Below are positions 1 through 10,363 of a stretch of 64,000 nucleotides of DNA, in pieces. Under the pieces are notes generated by a model. The model did not search any database and was not told where the DNA came from. It worked only from the letters and a program-made list of their open reading frames with translations. The stretch is from the NCBI GenBank assembly GCA_030770535.1, contig JASVEC010000012.1, positions 806,001 through 870,000 of the forward strand, in the 5' to 3' direction. This DNA comes from Batkoa obscura. Taxonomy: Eukaryota; Entomophthoromycota; Entomophthoromycetes; Entomophthorales; Batkoaceae. A program made the translations under genes and the position numbers. The stretch's first letter is position 1. Each line of letters begins with the position of its first letter.

Positions 1-257
1 GTAGAGTTTTAGAAAAGTTTAAACTTTATACAATAACATTATAGCACTATTTATGCATTGATTTAAAAATAAAAGTACAGTGTTGCAATAAAATCAGACT
101 TTTCACAATGTAAAATATCCAGAATTCTAAAAAGCTGCGAATAAATTAAAATTATTGTCATGAAATTTGATGAATTCGGGGAGATAGAGAAATAGACTAA
201 TTAAGTAATTGTAAAAAGCAGACCTAAATCAAAACAAAATTTAAGAAATGAAGACAG

Positions 258-266
258 TATAAATAG
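258..266 (+). promoter_or_regulatory. TATA box of copy 1
   Basis: TATAAATAG about 54 bp before the ATG at 320, inside a block (from about 119) that is conserved upstream of copy 2, including 'GAAGACAGTATAAATA'. Conservation between duplicates supports a core promoter. Confidence 0.6.
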
Positions 267-319
267 ACAGCAAGATTAAAACAAACAAAATAAAAATAAC
301 AAACATTCAAATATATACT

Positions 320-988
320 ATGTCATTAAGATCCTTAGAAATGAAATTCAGAAAAAACAAAATATATAAAGAAGAGAATTTTGGCGACTCACTTTCTACT
401 TTAATTCCTTATTCTAACTGGTGTACTGATGGTGATATTGCCTATGAGATTACTGAAAAAAAATTAACAGCCTTGAATTACTTATTAATTAAAAGAGTGT
501 GTGGAGGAGACATTAAGAATTTAAAGTTCAAGGGTAAGGATTATTTACATTCTAAACTTACAATGGAAAATAAGGAACAATTAGTCTCATTGATTGAATC
601 ATCCTCAAACCAAAAGTTACTAAAGTGGAGTATTAAATTAGATAGTAACAATAACTCAGAAAAAGTAAACTATCAAAATATCAAGCTTGAAACAAAGAAC
701 GGTAAACTATTTGGATTGAATTATCTACATGTTGGTAGTCAGGAATCATATATCATAAATTATAGTAACTCAGGTAAGTCATGGGAAATCATAAAAAGGG
801 ATATAGACCAGGAAGGATTAAAGTTTGAATTAGATTCACTCCAGCTTAAAGTTTGTAAATTCCATTTCCAAATGAGCCAAATGAAATTACCAGAGCCCAT
901 ATTGTTAATTGTACTTAGTCATATCATTAATTATCAAAGTCAAATTAGAAATCATTTTACAAGTCCAAAGTTGAATATTTCATTTTAG
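320..988 (+). CDS. Paralogous ~222-aa beta-rich protein, copy 1 (possible tubby/LOR-like fold)
   Basis: Single-exon gene of 222 residues. Function is unknown. The same protein recurs at 2270, 4190 and (minus strand) 25550, so it is a real expanded family. What can be seen: an N-terminal stretch with 'STLIPYSNW', alternating short hydrophobic and polar segments typical of beta strands, the shared motif 'KWSIKL', then 'KLETKNGKLFGLNY', and a near-terminal hydrophobic helix in 'LPEPILLIVLSHIINYQ'. A strand-rich body closed by one hydrophobic C-terminal helix recalls the tubby C-terminal / LURP-one-related / scramblase fold; that is my inference, not a clear family match. No signal peptide. A TATA box lies about 55 bp upstream. 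Copy 2 is the closest relative, and the two share promoter sequence. Confidence 0.8.
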   Translation: MSLRSLEMKFRKNKIYKEENFGDSLSTLIPYSNWCTDGDIAYEITEKKLTALNYLLIKRVCGGDIKNLKFKGKDYLHSKLTMENKEQLVSLIESSSNQKLLKWSIKLDSNNNSEKVNYQNIKLETKNGKLFGLNYLHVGSQESYIINYSNSGKSWEIIKRDIDQEGLKFELDSLQLKVCKFHFQMSQMKLPEPILLIVLSHIINYQSQIRNHFTSPKLNISF

Positions 989-2080
989 GCTTATAAGCAT
1001 CTATTTCCTATATCTTCTCTGTAACAGACTTATAAACCTATATCACCCATGCTTTCTACAATTTATGTTAATTATTGTTTTTTAAATAAACTCTATAAAA
1101 TATAAATTTTACTTTTTTAAAATTTCAAAGTTTACTATATCAAAAAGGATAAATATCACTTTATTAAGATAAAAGCGAGCTCAAAACAAGTTAGCTTTGC
1201 TTCTAACTTTATGATTTATAATATTAAAACTAAGGTGTTTAATGAATCAAGTGAACATTGTTCTTTGGATCACTTTTAAATAATTTAGGTTTCATTGTAG
1301 TTAGCTTAAGTGAATTATGACCTTTTAATTGCTTATTTGAGAGAAGATATTTAACTAAAGCTAAGTTAAAACCTAAGGATCAGGCTTTAAAAGAATTTTT
1401 CAAACAAGTTACTTGATTATAAGACTATTGGTAAATACATTGCCAATTTTCTTATATTAGTTGTATTTGTATTTTTCAATTTCAATTCAAGTTTATTTTT
1501 ATAAAATGTTATATTTTTGCATTAAGTTACTGAAACATATTATTTAAATAAATGAGATTCTTCAATTGTTATCTACAATAATTAATATGCTATAATAAAA
1601 TAATATTCAGTCGTCTATGTTTTTGATGTACTTGATTAATAATAGGACATAGTATTTATTATTTTACATTTAATTTTATATACAATTAATTAAAAGCGAA
1701 TTTATTAGCCATTTACCAATTTTAGTAGTTTATTTATCTCCCCGATCAAATTTTTTTGTAAGCTAACCAAAATTAATGACTTAAAGTCAAACTGGGGATA
1801 TTTTAAAAACTAGCTCTATAAAGATTAAGTGGATATTAAAATGTGACTTATGTCTAATTAAATAATTTGCTGCGAATAAAGGATTTTTAACATTGTATTA
1901 TAAATTGTTAACTGTATCATAATGAAAATATAGTACTTTAATATTATCTTTAAGTTTACAATGGTCTTTAAGGAACTTCAATGAAACTTTAAAGGAATTG
2001 GGGTTTATGCAATAATATTGTTAAACTATTATATTCTATTAATTCTAAAAAACTTTAATTCATCAAAGCATGTTAATAGG
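989..2080. other. Intergenic, no gene seen
   Basis: AT-rich spacer between paralogues 1 and 2. I see no coding frame, RNA gene or mobile element that I can name. The last part leads into the duplicated promoter block of copy 2. Confidence 0.6.
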
Positions 2081-2199
2081 CAGAATTTTAGAAAACTGCG
2101 TATTGATTTTAATTATTCTTTTTTCATTGATGAAATAGTTCGGGGAGATAGAAAAATGGACTTATTTAGTAATTATAAAGAAGTGAGAAATGAAGACAG

Positions 2200-2207
2200 T
2201 ATAAATA
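2200..2207 (+). promoter_or_regulatory. TATA box of copy 2
   Basis: TATAAATA about 63 bp upstream of the ATG at 2270. The preceding 'CGGGGAGATAGA' and 'GAAGACAG' words match those upstream of copy 1, so the promoter was duplicated with the gene. Confidence 0.6.
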
Positions 2208-2269
2208 AGCAACCAAATTAAAAATTAAAAATAAAAAAATAAAAAATAACAATTATTTGAATATATAAC

Positions 2270-2938
2270 ATGATATTAGAGTCATTGATAAAAAAATTTC
2301 AAAAACATAAAGTGCACAAAGAGGAAGCATTCGCTGCATCATTTTCTACCTTAATCCCTTACTCTAATTGGTGTGGTGAGCGTGACATTGTCTATGAGAT
2401 TACTGAAAAGAGCTTGACGGCCTTGAATTATTTGTTAATTAAAAAAAGCTGTGATGGCATCATTGAGAGCTTGAAATTCAAGAGCAAGAACTATTTAAAT
2501 TCTAAGCTCACAACAGAAAATAAGGAGCAATTAGCCTCATTGAGTGAATCATCGTTAAGTCAAAAACTTATAAAATGGAGTATTAAGTTATATGATAAGA
2601 GTAGCACAGAAAAGTTACAGTATCAAAGTATTAAATTAGAAACAAAAGATGGGAAGTTGTTTGGGCTGAATTATCTATATAATGGAATTCAACAGTCTTA
2701 TGTGATAAATCATAACAATTCAAGTAAATCGTGGGAAATCGTGGGAAATAATGATGATCAGGAAACATTAAAATTTGAATTAAACTCAATCCAGTTTAAA
2801 GTTTGCAAATTCCATTTCCAAACGAGTCAGATAAAGGTACCGGAACCTATATTGCTAATCGTGCTTGGTCATATCATTAGTTATCAAAACCAAATTATAG
2901 GCCATTTTGCACACTCAATAGTAACCATTTCAATTTAA
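2270..2938 (+). CDS. Paralogous ~222-aa beta-rich protein, copy 2
   Basis: Single-exon gene, 222 residues, the same length as copy 1 and colinear with it throughout (shared 'STLIPYSNW', 'EITEK', 'LTALNYLLIK', 'KWSIKL', 'KLETKDGKLFGLNYL', 'KVCKFHFQ', 'PEPILLIVLGHIISYQ'). Most differences are conservative, which argues that both copies remain under protein-level selection. Function is unknown; as for copy 1, the strand-rich body plus a hydrophobic terminal helix suggests, without proving, a tubby/LOR-like barrel. The upstream ~190 bp also align with copy 1, so the duplicated unit is about 119-988 versus 2081-2938. Confidence 0.8.
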   Translation: MILESLIKKFQKHKVHKEEAFAASFSTLIPYSNWCGERDIVYEITEKSLTALNYLLIKKSCDGIIESLKFKSKNYLNSKLTTENKEQLASLSESSLSQKLIKWSIKLYDKSSTEKLQYQSIKLETKDGKLFGLNYLYNGIQQSYVINHNNSSKSWEIVGNNDDQETLKFELNSIQFKVCKFHFQTSQIKVPEPILLIVLGHIISYQNQIIGHFAHSIVTISI

Positions 2939-3480
2939 ACTAAGTGGCTTGTATTTTTCATACCTTCTCTATAGTATTCTCATAAGTTCATTTTACTCAC
3001 ATCTTTTCTGCGATCTAATTTAACATTATTTTTAAATAAATTTTATAAAGATACCACTATTTGGCATTTTATTATTTTCTTAAAAAATTCTTTAATTTGG
3101 AACAATAGGTATATTTAATGAATATATAATAGAAATAAAAAAAGAATACTCAAGGTATACTAATGTTTTTAATACTAAATAAGCTATTTAATAAATGAAA
3201 AGAACGTTATTAAATTATCCAAAATTTAAAAATATTGTTTTATTTTATGTATTTTATAATCAACAACTTGATCTATTTTAAGCTTTCACATGATTTAACT
3301 TTATATACTAAACGATTGAAACCACTCCTTAGTTACATAGTTTATTTTTTAGGAAACCTTGAAGGGGCTAGAGGGAGCCAGAGGCTACCAGGTGTTTTAT
3401 TGTTGGGGGGAAAGTTTTATAAATTATTGAGTGATCGATAAGGATGCAGGCGGAAAGGAGGGGAAATGAAGAGGAAAGAA
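2939..3480. other. Intergenic, no gene seen
   Basis: AT-rich except for a locally G-rich patch at about 3355-3480. A short open frame at 3235-3441 has no recognisable content and spans the composition change, so I do not call it a gene. Confidence 0.5.
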
Positions 3481-3574
3481 ATTATGTAATTGTGGAGAAA
3501 AACTCTAACTCAACTTGACCAGCTTTGGGGTTGAATGAGTTATACTTAAGAACTGTAAACTCCAATTACATAAT
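3481..3574. repeat. 94-bp hairpin-forming inverted repeat
   Basis: ATTATGTAATTGTGGAG at 3481-3497 pairs with CTCCAATTACATAAT at 3560-3574 (one bulged base). The interior contains a second weak pairing (AACTC..CAAC with GTTGAATGAGTT). It could be a solitary MITE or a structured RNA; I saw no second copy in this window. Confidence 0.55.
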
Positions 3575-4189
3575 GTTTTTATTTGAAAATTATGAGATTT
3601 CTATAGCATCATAGTTATACCATTTTAAATAACCAATCTAAATTACTTAAGATTTTTTATCAAGTAAACATCTAATTAACCCTAACATTCTAACACATTA
3701 ACTCTTATACCACTTTGATTTTATTGAGAGATCTGTTAATATCATTTATGAAAAAGAAATAAAAATATATTGTGCAAGTTCAAATAAACGCGAGAAATAT
3801 GCTACTTCCAAAGAACTCATTGTAATAAAATTATCTATAATTAACTATTACTTTTTCATTTATTATAACACGCAGTAGTACTTAAACTTTTGAAACAAAA
3901 TAAAACACTATTTTTTATATATTAATAATCCATTATAAGCCAATACAAAAAAAATTATTGTAATTCTTTAAAATCATTATAACTGCGTAAACCAGGCTAT
4001 CCTCTAGACTTAACAGACTTTTTCAACTTTTTAAAATAAGCCGAGGAGAATTGAATGCTACTCCCAAAAAAGTCTAAAGGCTTTTCATTTACCCGAAGAT
4101 ATTAAGTTTTGAAAATTGCGAAGTCAATACATCAACACTATAAAAAGATAAATAAATATAGCCAATAGTTATCAAAATAAAATTCAATA

Positions 4190-4873
4190 TTGATAATGAT
4201 ATTACATACTATAATGACTAAATTCCAATCCAAGAAAGTGTATCAAGATAAATGTTTTAATAACTCAATAGATACCTTGATCCCCATTTCTGATTGGAAC
4301 TCAATGAATGAAATTGAGTATGAGATAACTGAAAAACAGATTGGTAATACGGATTATTTGAAAATAAAGAGACAGAGTCAAGATGTTTCCAGTAATCTGA
4401 AATTTAAGAGTAAAGGGTATGGACACTCTTATCTTACTACTGAAAGTAAGCAAAGATTGGTGAGTATTTCTGAGAGTGGTACCTCTACTAAAAAAGTATT
4501 GAAATGGAAAATTAAGTTGGAAGAGGAGGCTCAAAGTGAAAAATTAAAATTTCAAAATATAGCGCTTGAAACTAGGGATGGTAAAGAGTATTTGATAGCT
4601 TATAACTCAAGTGATGAGACTAAAAAGCTAAAGCTCAATATAGATAATAATTTAATAGAGTGGAAGTTGAAGTCTTTAGATAATGAGAATCAAACGGTGT
4701 TAAATTTTAAGTTTCCTGTAATGAGTTTGAGAAAAAGGGTTCAATTTAAAGTTGAAAGGAAACAGATTGAAATTTCAGAACTTGTGTTGTTGCTGATCAT
4801 CATCCATCTATTGAGCCATAAGTCAAATATCGAAGCCTTTTTTAACTCATCTTCCATCAAGATGGCTTTTTAA
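4190..4873 (+). CDS. Paralogous beta-rich protein, copy 3 (diverged)
   Basis: Single-exon gene of 227 residues, the third tandem member of the family. Shared features: 'STLIP'-like 'DTLIPISDWN', 'YEITEKQIGNTDYLKIKR', 'LKFKSKGYGHSYLTTESK', 'LKWKIKLEEE', 'LETRDGKEYLIAYN', and the hydrophobic helix 'SELVLLLIIIHLLSHKSN' near the C-terminus. Aligning with copies 1 and 2 suggests that the third codon (ATG at 4196) may be the true start, giving 'MILHTIMTKF' against 'MILESLIKKF'. TATAAAAA at about 4139-4146 is a plausible TATA box. More diverged than copies 1 and 2 are from each other, hence an older duplicate. Function unknown. Confidence 0.78.
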   Translation: MIMILHTIMTKFQSKKVYQDKCFNNSIDTLIPISDWNSMNEIEYEITEKQIGNTDYLKIKRQSQDVSSNLKFKSKGYGHSYLTTESKQRLVSISESGTSTKKVLKWKIKLEEEAQSEKLKFQNIALETRDGKEYLIAYNSSDETKKLKLNIDNNLIEWKLKSLDNENQTVLNFKFPVMSLRKRVQFKVERKQIEISELVLLLIIIHLLSHKSNIEAFFNSSSIKMAF

Positions 4874-5043
4874 TTAATCTTTGACTGTAATCTTCTCCCT
4901 TTAATTTAATAATCGATCAAATTTTGTTTTTTTAATAAAATTTATAAAAATAGAGGTTTCCGTTAATGTTTTGTAATTTTATAAATCTTCAATGTTGACT
5001 TGATATGATGTTTTATTTGAAATGGAACTTATTTAGATACATT

Positions 5044-5148
5044 ATATGGGAGTGTTTTTTTGGCTTCATCACTTTTTCTATCTTTTAAGCACTATTTGAG
5101 CGGAAAAATTGTTAGTAAATTTTTAAATACAAAAATACAACCCCATAT
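5044..5148 (+). mobile_element. MITE family A, 105-bp copy
   Basis: Ends ATATGGG(A/G)GTGT and ..ACCCCATAT form short terminal inverted repeats. The interior carries the family words 'GGCTTCATCACTTTTT', 'TTTTAAGCACTATTTGAGCGG' (split here only to name it) and 'TTGTTAGTAAA'. No coding capacity. One of about 13 copies in the window. Confidence 0.8.
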
Positions 5149-5281
5149 AATCAAAATTATTAAGAAATTTAGCATTAAGTAATGGCCTATAAATAAGGAT
5201 AAGATATAAATAAAAGTAAATGAATTAGCAATCAAACATCTATAAAAGTGTATATATAAGAAAAATTTAGGGTCATTTTAG

Positions 5282-5437
5282 ATAATTAACACTCGATGCT
5301 ATATACCTAGACCGATCCTTGAGAGAACTAAAGATAAGGTTAAAGAAGTAGTTGGGTCAGTTATTGGTAATGAACAAATGTAAGTTGAAGGTAAAGCTTT
5401 CGTTAAACAAACACTACAAAAAGTTCTCTCTAATTAA
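5282..5437 (+). pseudogene. CsbD-like stress-response protein relic
   Basis: Open frame reading 'ERTKDKVKEVVGSVIGNEQM', then a TAA stop at 5381-5383, then in the same frame 'VEGKAFVKQTLQKVLSN'. The K-x-K-x-K-E-x-x-G-x-x-x-G-N-E ... x-E-G-K-A pattern is that of CsbD-family proteins (small general-stress proteins of bacteria, also found in many fungi). There is no clear ATG before the motif in frame. It is either a decayed single-repeat CsbD gene or a frame interrupted by one stop. Sits between paralogue 3 and the CqsA-like relic. Confidence 0.5.
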
Positions 5438-5666
5438 ATTTTAATTGGAACTTCTAGAAAGATGCTAAAAAACAAAATATGTCAAAAATGTGATAAATTT
5501 AAAAACAAAGTGCCAATATCAAAAGTAACACACGCTATTTAAAATAAAACTTTATAGCATACAATTTGTATGAATATAAAATTATTTGAATCTTTAATTC
5601 AGTTTTATTCTAATGCGTAAAAAAATGTGGTTGTTTATATTTTGTTATAAGAATTAATCAATAAAA

Positions 5667-6558
5667 TCATAACTTTGATTCACTGTAGTAAGTTAGTTGA
5701 GATGTAATATAACCAATATCTTTCATAATAATATGTGAGTTCAACGTGAATCTTAAGCAAGATACATTTCTTGGTGTAACTGGAGCAACAAAGCATGAAG
5801 TAAAAATATTCCTCTCTAATAGATATTTGTTCATTTTTATAAGCAATGAATAATTATCCCCTGCTATGATCCCTGCTCTTCTACAAAAGGCTTTTGCTAA
5901 ACTAGCGGTAACAATATTAATTTCTTTATAATCAAACATTGTATAATGGCCGCTACCTTTATGCCTATATAGACCTAATGAATGACATTCATTAATTACT
6001 AACAAGCAGCTATACTTCTTTCTGATATCTATCATCTTGTCAAGAGATGCAAAATATCTAGTTATGCTATATAAGCTCTCAACAATAATGATACCTTAAT
6101 TATGCTTTTTAACTAATCTTTCCAAATCATCAATATCATTATGCTTAAATTTATATGCTTTTGGATTCCTAAAACCAATACCATCTCTAAAAGACTCATG
6201 TAGAAATCCATCTATACACGTTAGTTTCACTGTTACATAAACATAGGATAAGAGGAGTGTTGGCTTCATACACTGATTGAGTGATCATATCTGCTTCTTT
6301 ATCCATGTATTCTGCTAACTGCTTCTGGAACAAACCTTGTGGACCATCATCGGATATAAAAATATCTGACATAACTACTTCAGAGTCATAGCTAGTCATA
6401 GGTACAGCTTTTGTGATACACAAATAATCGTTATTACCAACATTGACACTATCTTTATTAAATGGCGGCCTTATTAAAATGTCCTTTATCACTCCATTGC
6501 TTTGAGATATTCTAGTCTCAAAGTACTTTTTAAACTTTACAATACATTGCTGTTCCAT
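5667..6558 (-). pseudogene. CqsA-like alpha-oxoamine synthase, decayed
   Basis: Relic of a PLP-dependent alpha-oxoamine synthase, most like CqsA (CAI-1 autoinducer synthase). The N-terminal frame (start 6558) has 'NVGNNDYLCITK', cognate of the family's NDYLG motif. After a frameshift near 6195-6240 the frame continues 'IDGFLHESFRDGIGF' and 'FKHNDIDDLERLVKKHN', meets a TAA stop, then 'GIIIVESLYS' and from 6035 'LLVINECHSLG' (family D-E-x-H-S-L-G; Asp is Asn here), then 'VTASLAKAFCRRAG' with the PLP lysine in SLAK. The final part 'NIFTSCFVAPVTPRNVSCLRF' matches the CqsA C-terminus, but about 100 residues between it and 'MNKYL' are missing. So: one frameshift, one stop and one internal deletion. 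No intron model rescues all three. Known relatives are mainly bacterial, so horizontal transfer followed by decay is possible. Confidence 0.7.
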
Positions 6559-7885
6559 TAAATTGGGTCTATTATTTGAAGTTTATATGGTATTTTTTTC
6601 TCCTTTAATTAAAGTAGGTCTATAATTAGGTCTGTTATTGACTCTGGTAAAGTTATCTTGGTTTTTGGATTTTTTAATAGTCTTATATTGACTTATGTTA
6701 GAATTTATAATAGTCAAATAAATTACTTAAGTTTTCTTTAATAAAGAATGCTATACTTAATGATAGTTTATGGAGACTTGAAAAATGGTAAAAATCAAGT
6801 TATTCATACCATCGAAATTAAGAGATTTAAATACAGCTTCTGGATTTGGGACAAGTTGCCAGTTGCATATAATATGTATGATATGGGTTTCTGGGTACAT
6901 GCTTTGTAATCATAATCGTTTTTAACAAGGTTATTATTATAATAGTTTAAATAGAAGCTTCTGAATTTATGCTAAATCGCCAATTACATGTAAAGTTAAT
7001 AGTGAATAGCTCCCAGTTATGCTTATGTAAACATCTTTATTTTTGATAAGTTTTTATTATTATACTTTAGATATTATCCTCAGTTTCATGTACTTTCTTA
7101 AAGTAACGGTTCCAAATTCTCAAACAGCTTTTACGGGATGGAGGGGGATCTACTAAAAAAATAAAAAATATTATATCTATTATAAAAGTTTATATCTATA
7201 CCTTTGACTCTTTATTCAATTGCTAATTCTATTAAGCTACATTGCGTGTAAAAAAAAATTCAGGGGTTTAATAAGTTAACTTTATAATGTACCCAAAGCA
7301 AAATCTTACAATTTTTTCTGAATTGGATTCTTTTCTTAATTAGTTATGTAACCTATGTTTAAAATGATTACTTTAGTTAATTTATTTGCTTAAAAAGTAA
7401 ATATTTTTGTGTACTTTTAAACTAGACGTATTTTTTTAACTTATTTTTCTTATAAAATTAAACTTAGATTATCAGCCTCAACTTTTAATTAAGCTTCTAA
7501 AAAATTTGAGTTGATTTGAAAAGATTAATATAAAATTATAGATTTTTTTTGGGATTAACTTATTAAATTATTTATTTGTTTAAATATAAAAATATAAAAA
7601 TATAAAAATTGTTTATAAATTGTATCTTTTAAGATATTTTATTTTTAATTTCAACTTTAAAATTTTATTTATAATGTCAAATTTTACTTTAAATTTATTT
7701 TAAATTAAACAACTTTTTTATTGATTCCACATCCAATAAGATCATATGGTTTATTTAAGAAAGTAAATTATAAAGAATGAAAAGGAATAGAAGGTAAGAT
7801 GTTAGAAGAATTTGGGAATACTGAGGACTTTAAACGCTTTGAACCAGTTCAATGCTAGGAGCTTTAAGTGCTTTAGTGTTAGGTT
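6559..7885. other. Intergenic with a diverged ~115-bp tandem duplication
   Basis: No gene seen. About 6827-6942 and 6945-7064 are diverged direct copies of each other (TTTAAATA..AGCTTCTG, then G/CCAATT(G)ACATGTA-like, then TTATTATTATA at the end of each). The rest is low-complexity A/T. Confidence 0.5.
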
Positions 7886-8004
7886 TGGTGCAATGGAAAA
7901 GGTACTCAAATTCCTTATAGAGGAGTTCTTGTCATTCGGACAGCAGGATTTCACAAGGAGGAAACACTAAGATTGATTTACGGTAGAGACTATGAAAGTT
8001 TCTG
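7886..8004 (+). pseudogene. Possible SET-domain-like fragment
   Basis: A 39-residue open frame, 'WCNGKGTQIPYRGVL' followed by 'IRTAGFHKEETLRLIYGRDY', ending at TGA 8002-8004. The final segment resembles the SET-domain post-core 'I-x-K-G-E-E-L-x-x-x-Y-G-x-x-Y'. Surrounding frames are broken and no start or upstream SET motif is visible. Less AT-rich than its flanks, as expected for former coding sequence. Weak call; a chance resemblance is possible. Confidence 0.25.
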
Positions 8005-8787
8005 AGGATTACCCACACAGTGATTAAAAAAATCAAAAAAATTATTTTACAAAATTTGTACAAAATTTAAGTGTGTGCAAAATTTTCGAGTCTAACATTT
8101 GATGATTTTGATGTTATCATAAATATTAATAAATTACGGTTTTTTATATAGCTTCTTACTTGATGGTCAAGGTTTTATAATTTATAATATGAATCACAAA
8201 TATACTTATATTAGTTTTATTTCTTTTTTTAAAAATACATTTAATTAGTTAGTATTACCTTATATAAATCAACATCAGGCTTTAATTTTAATAATACAGT
8301 GCTTTTAAAAACTTTCCCAAAGTTTGAAGTGGTCAACTTTGAATATTAATTTCTTACTAACTAGTATTTAAAAATAAGCTTTTTTTATAATTATCTTCGA
8401 TTTTCTCATATTAATACTTATATAAAGTGTTACTTTTATAAATTTTATATTAAATGAAATGACATTTTATCTCAAAGTTTAAAAGTAGGACAGTTTTTGA
8501 GAGGTATAACTAAAAATCATAAAAATTTAAATAGCTCTTTACTTTCATTAATAACAACTTATATAGCTTTTAACATATAATTAAAAGATACGTGATATGC
8601 TCCATGGCAAACTTCAGCTCAAATATGTCTATATTATATGACCATGTAATTTATTAATCATAAGTTATTTAATATTTTTAATGCTTTTTAAAACATAAGT
8701 AGTATAGTATAAATGCATTTTGTATAAAGTAGTAATAATAGTAAATAGTATAAAAAGGAATCGATATACCAATTAATCAATATAAAA

Positions 8788-10304
8788 ATGGATAAAAACA
8801 CAGATTTATTTTCTGAGAAATCACTTTATTCCTTTTCAACATTAGATAAGTCAAGTAATGTATTTAATGAATTATCTTCTCAGCTTACATTAACTACAAA
8901 CTACAAAACCCCTTTATCTTATAACGCAAAAGTAATTTTATTTTTTTTATTTTTTTATTTTTTTATTTTTTATACTTTAACTCATTTTTATAGCAATTAC
9001 CACCTTCTGATAGTAAAGTTAATATTCGATATCATCCAGAAGATAGTCACCGCTTTCCAATTGATCCAGAAGATTTCACTCGTTATGGTTGTATTAAGAA
9101 TTGTAATATTAATTATTTAATAATGATAAAGATTATTAATATATTTTAAGATATTATAAAGAATCATATGGGTGATATTCATCTTGGTATTAAAGAATCT
9201 AATCAATTAAAGATAAAAGTAAATACAAAATATCTTTTATTTTAATTATTAATACTTTTTAATAGATGAAATCAAATATTAATTACTATCATATTAAATA
9301 TGAAATTGATGTATTAAATATGTTAAATTATAATAGTAATTTTATTTATAATTAAAATTATAGTATTTCATATTATTAGGTCTTATTGGGAATGAACTTT
9401 TATTTCCAACAAAATTAGTTCTTGTTGAAGATGAATTTAAGACAATTACTCTTGAACTATTACAATTAATAATCAATTGTTCACTTAAAATTATAACTGA
9501 ACAGGTTGAAATCAAAATACGATTATTTAATTTACCTAATTTAGAATTGTATTTTATTATTTATTTTTTAATAAAAGTTTTACTTATTAATTTAGATTTA
9601 CACCAAGTACAATTAAAAAAGAACATTGTAATTATTTTAATAAACAAAATGAACCATTTATAATTTTAAATGGAATTATTAATAGTATCTGGGAAAAAAG
9701 ATATAAAATGTAATTAATAATTAATAATTAATGATTAATAATAATACAATAAAATATTAATATAATATTTAGAATCACTAAAAAATATAATTGTCAAAAT
9801 AGTTTATGTCGAGATAAAAATTATTTGACTTCAAGTAAGTTAAATATGAAATATAAAGTTATTAAAAGAACGGAAGCTAATTATTATTCTCCAGTAACTA
9901 CAAAGTAAATAAATTTAGTTAATTTAATTTAATGTTTTATTAATAATTATTATTTAAACAGTATTGAATTACATAAATTAGATTTATTATGTTCAAGTTG
10001 TTTAAAAAAAATGCAAGAAATTGTAGAAGATAGATTATATAAAGGTAATATAATATTTTATCTAAATTACTGTTTTTATAGTTATTAGAAATTCAATGGA
10101 TATTAATAACAGAAAAAGGCAATGATATTTGTAGTGTTATGTTACGTTGTACCCTTTTATTACTTGAAAGTAAATAAATTAAATAAGTTAAATAAAGTAA
10201 TTAAAAATAAGTAGATGATTTAGTAAATAAATTTAATATTGGCCAAGAAATTCAATTTTTATGTAAGCCAACATATTTATTTAATTTAAAAGGTAAAATA
10301 GAAT

Positions 10305-10363
<59 letters not shown>

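Noticed and set aside
3235-3441. A 68-codon plus-strand open frame
   Set aside because: It begins in low-complexity A/T and crosses into a G-rich patch; no recognisable content.
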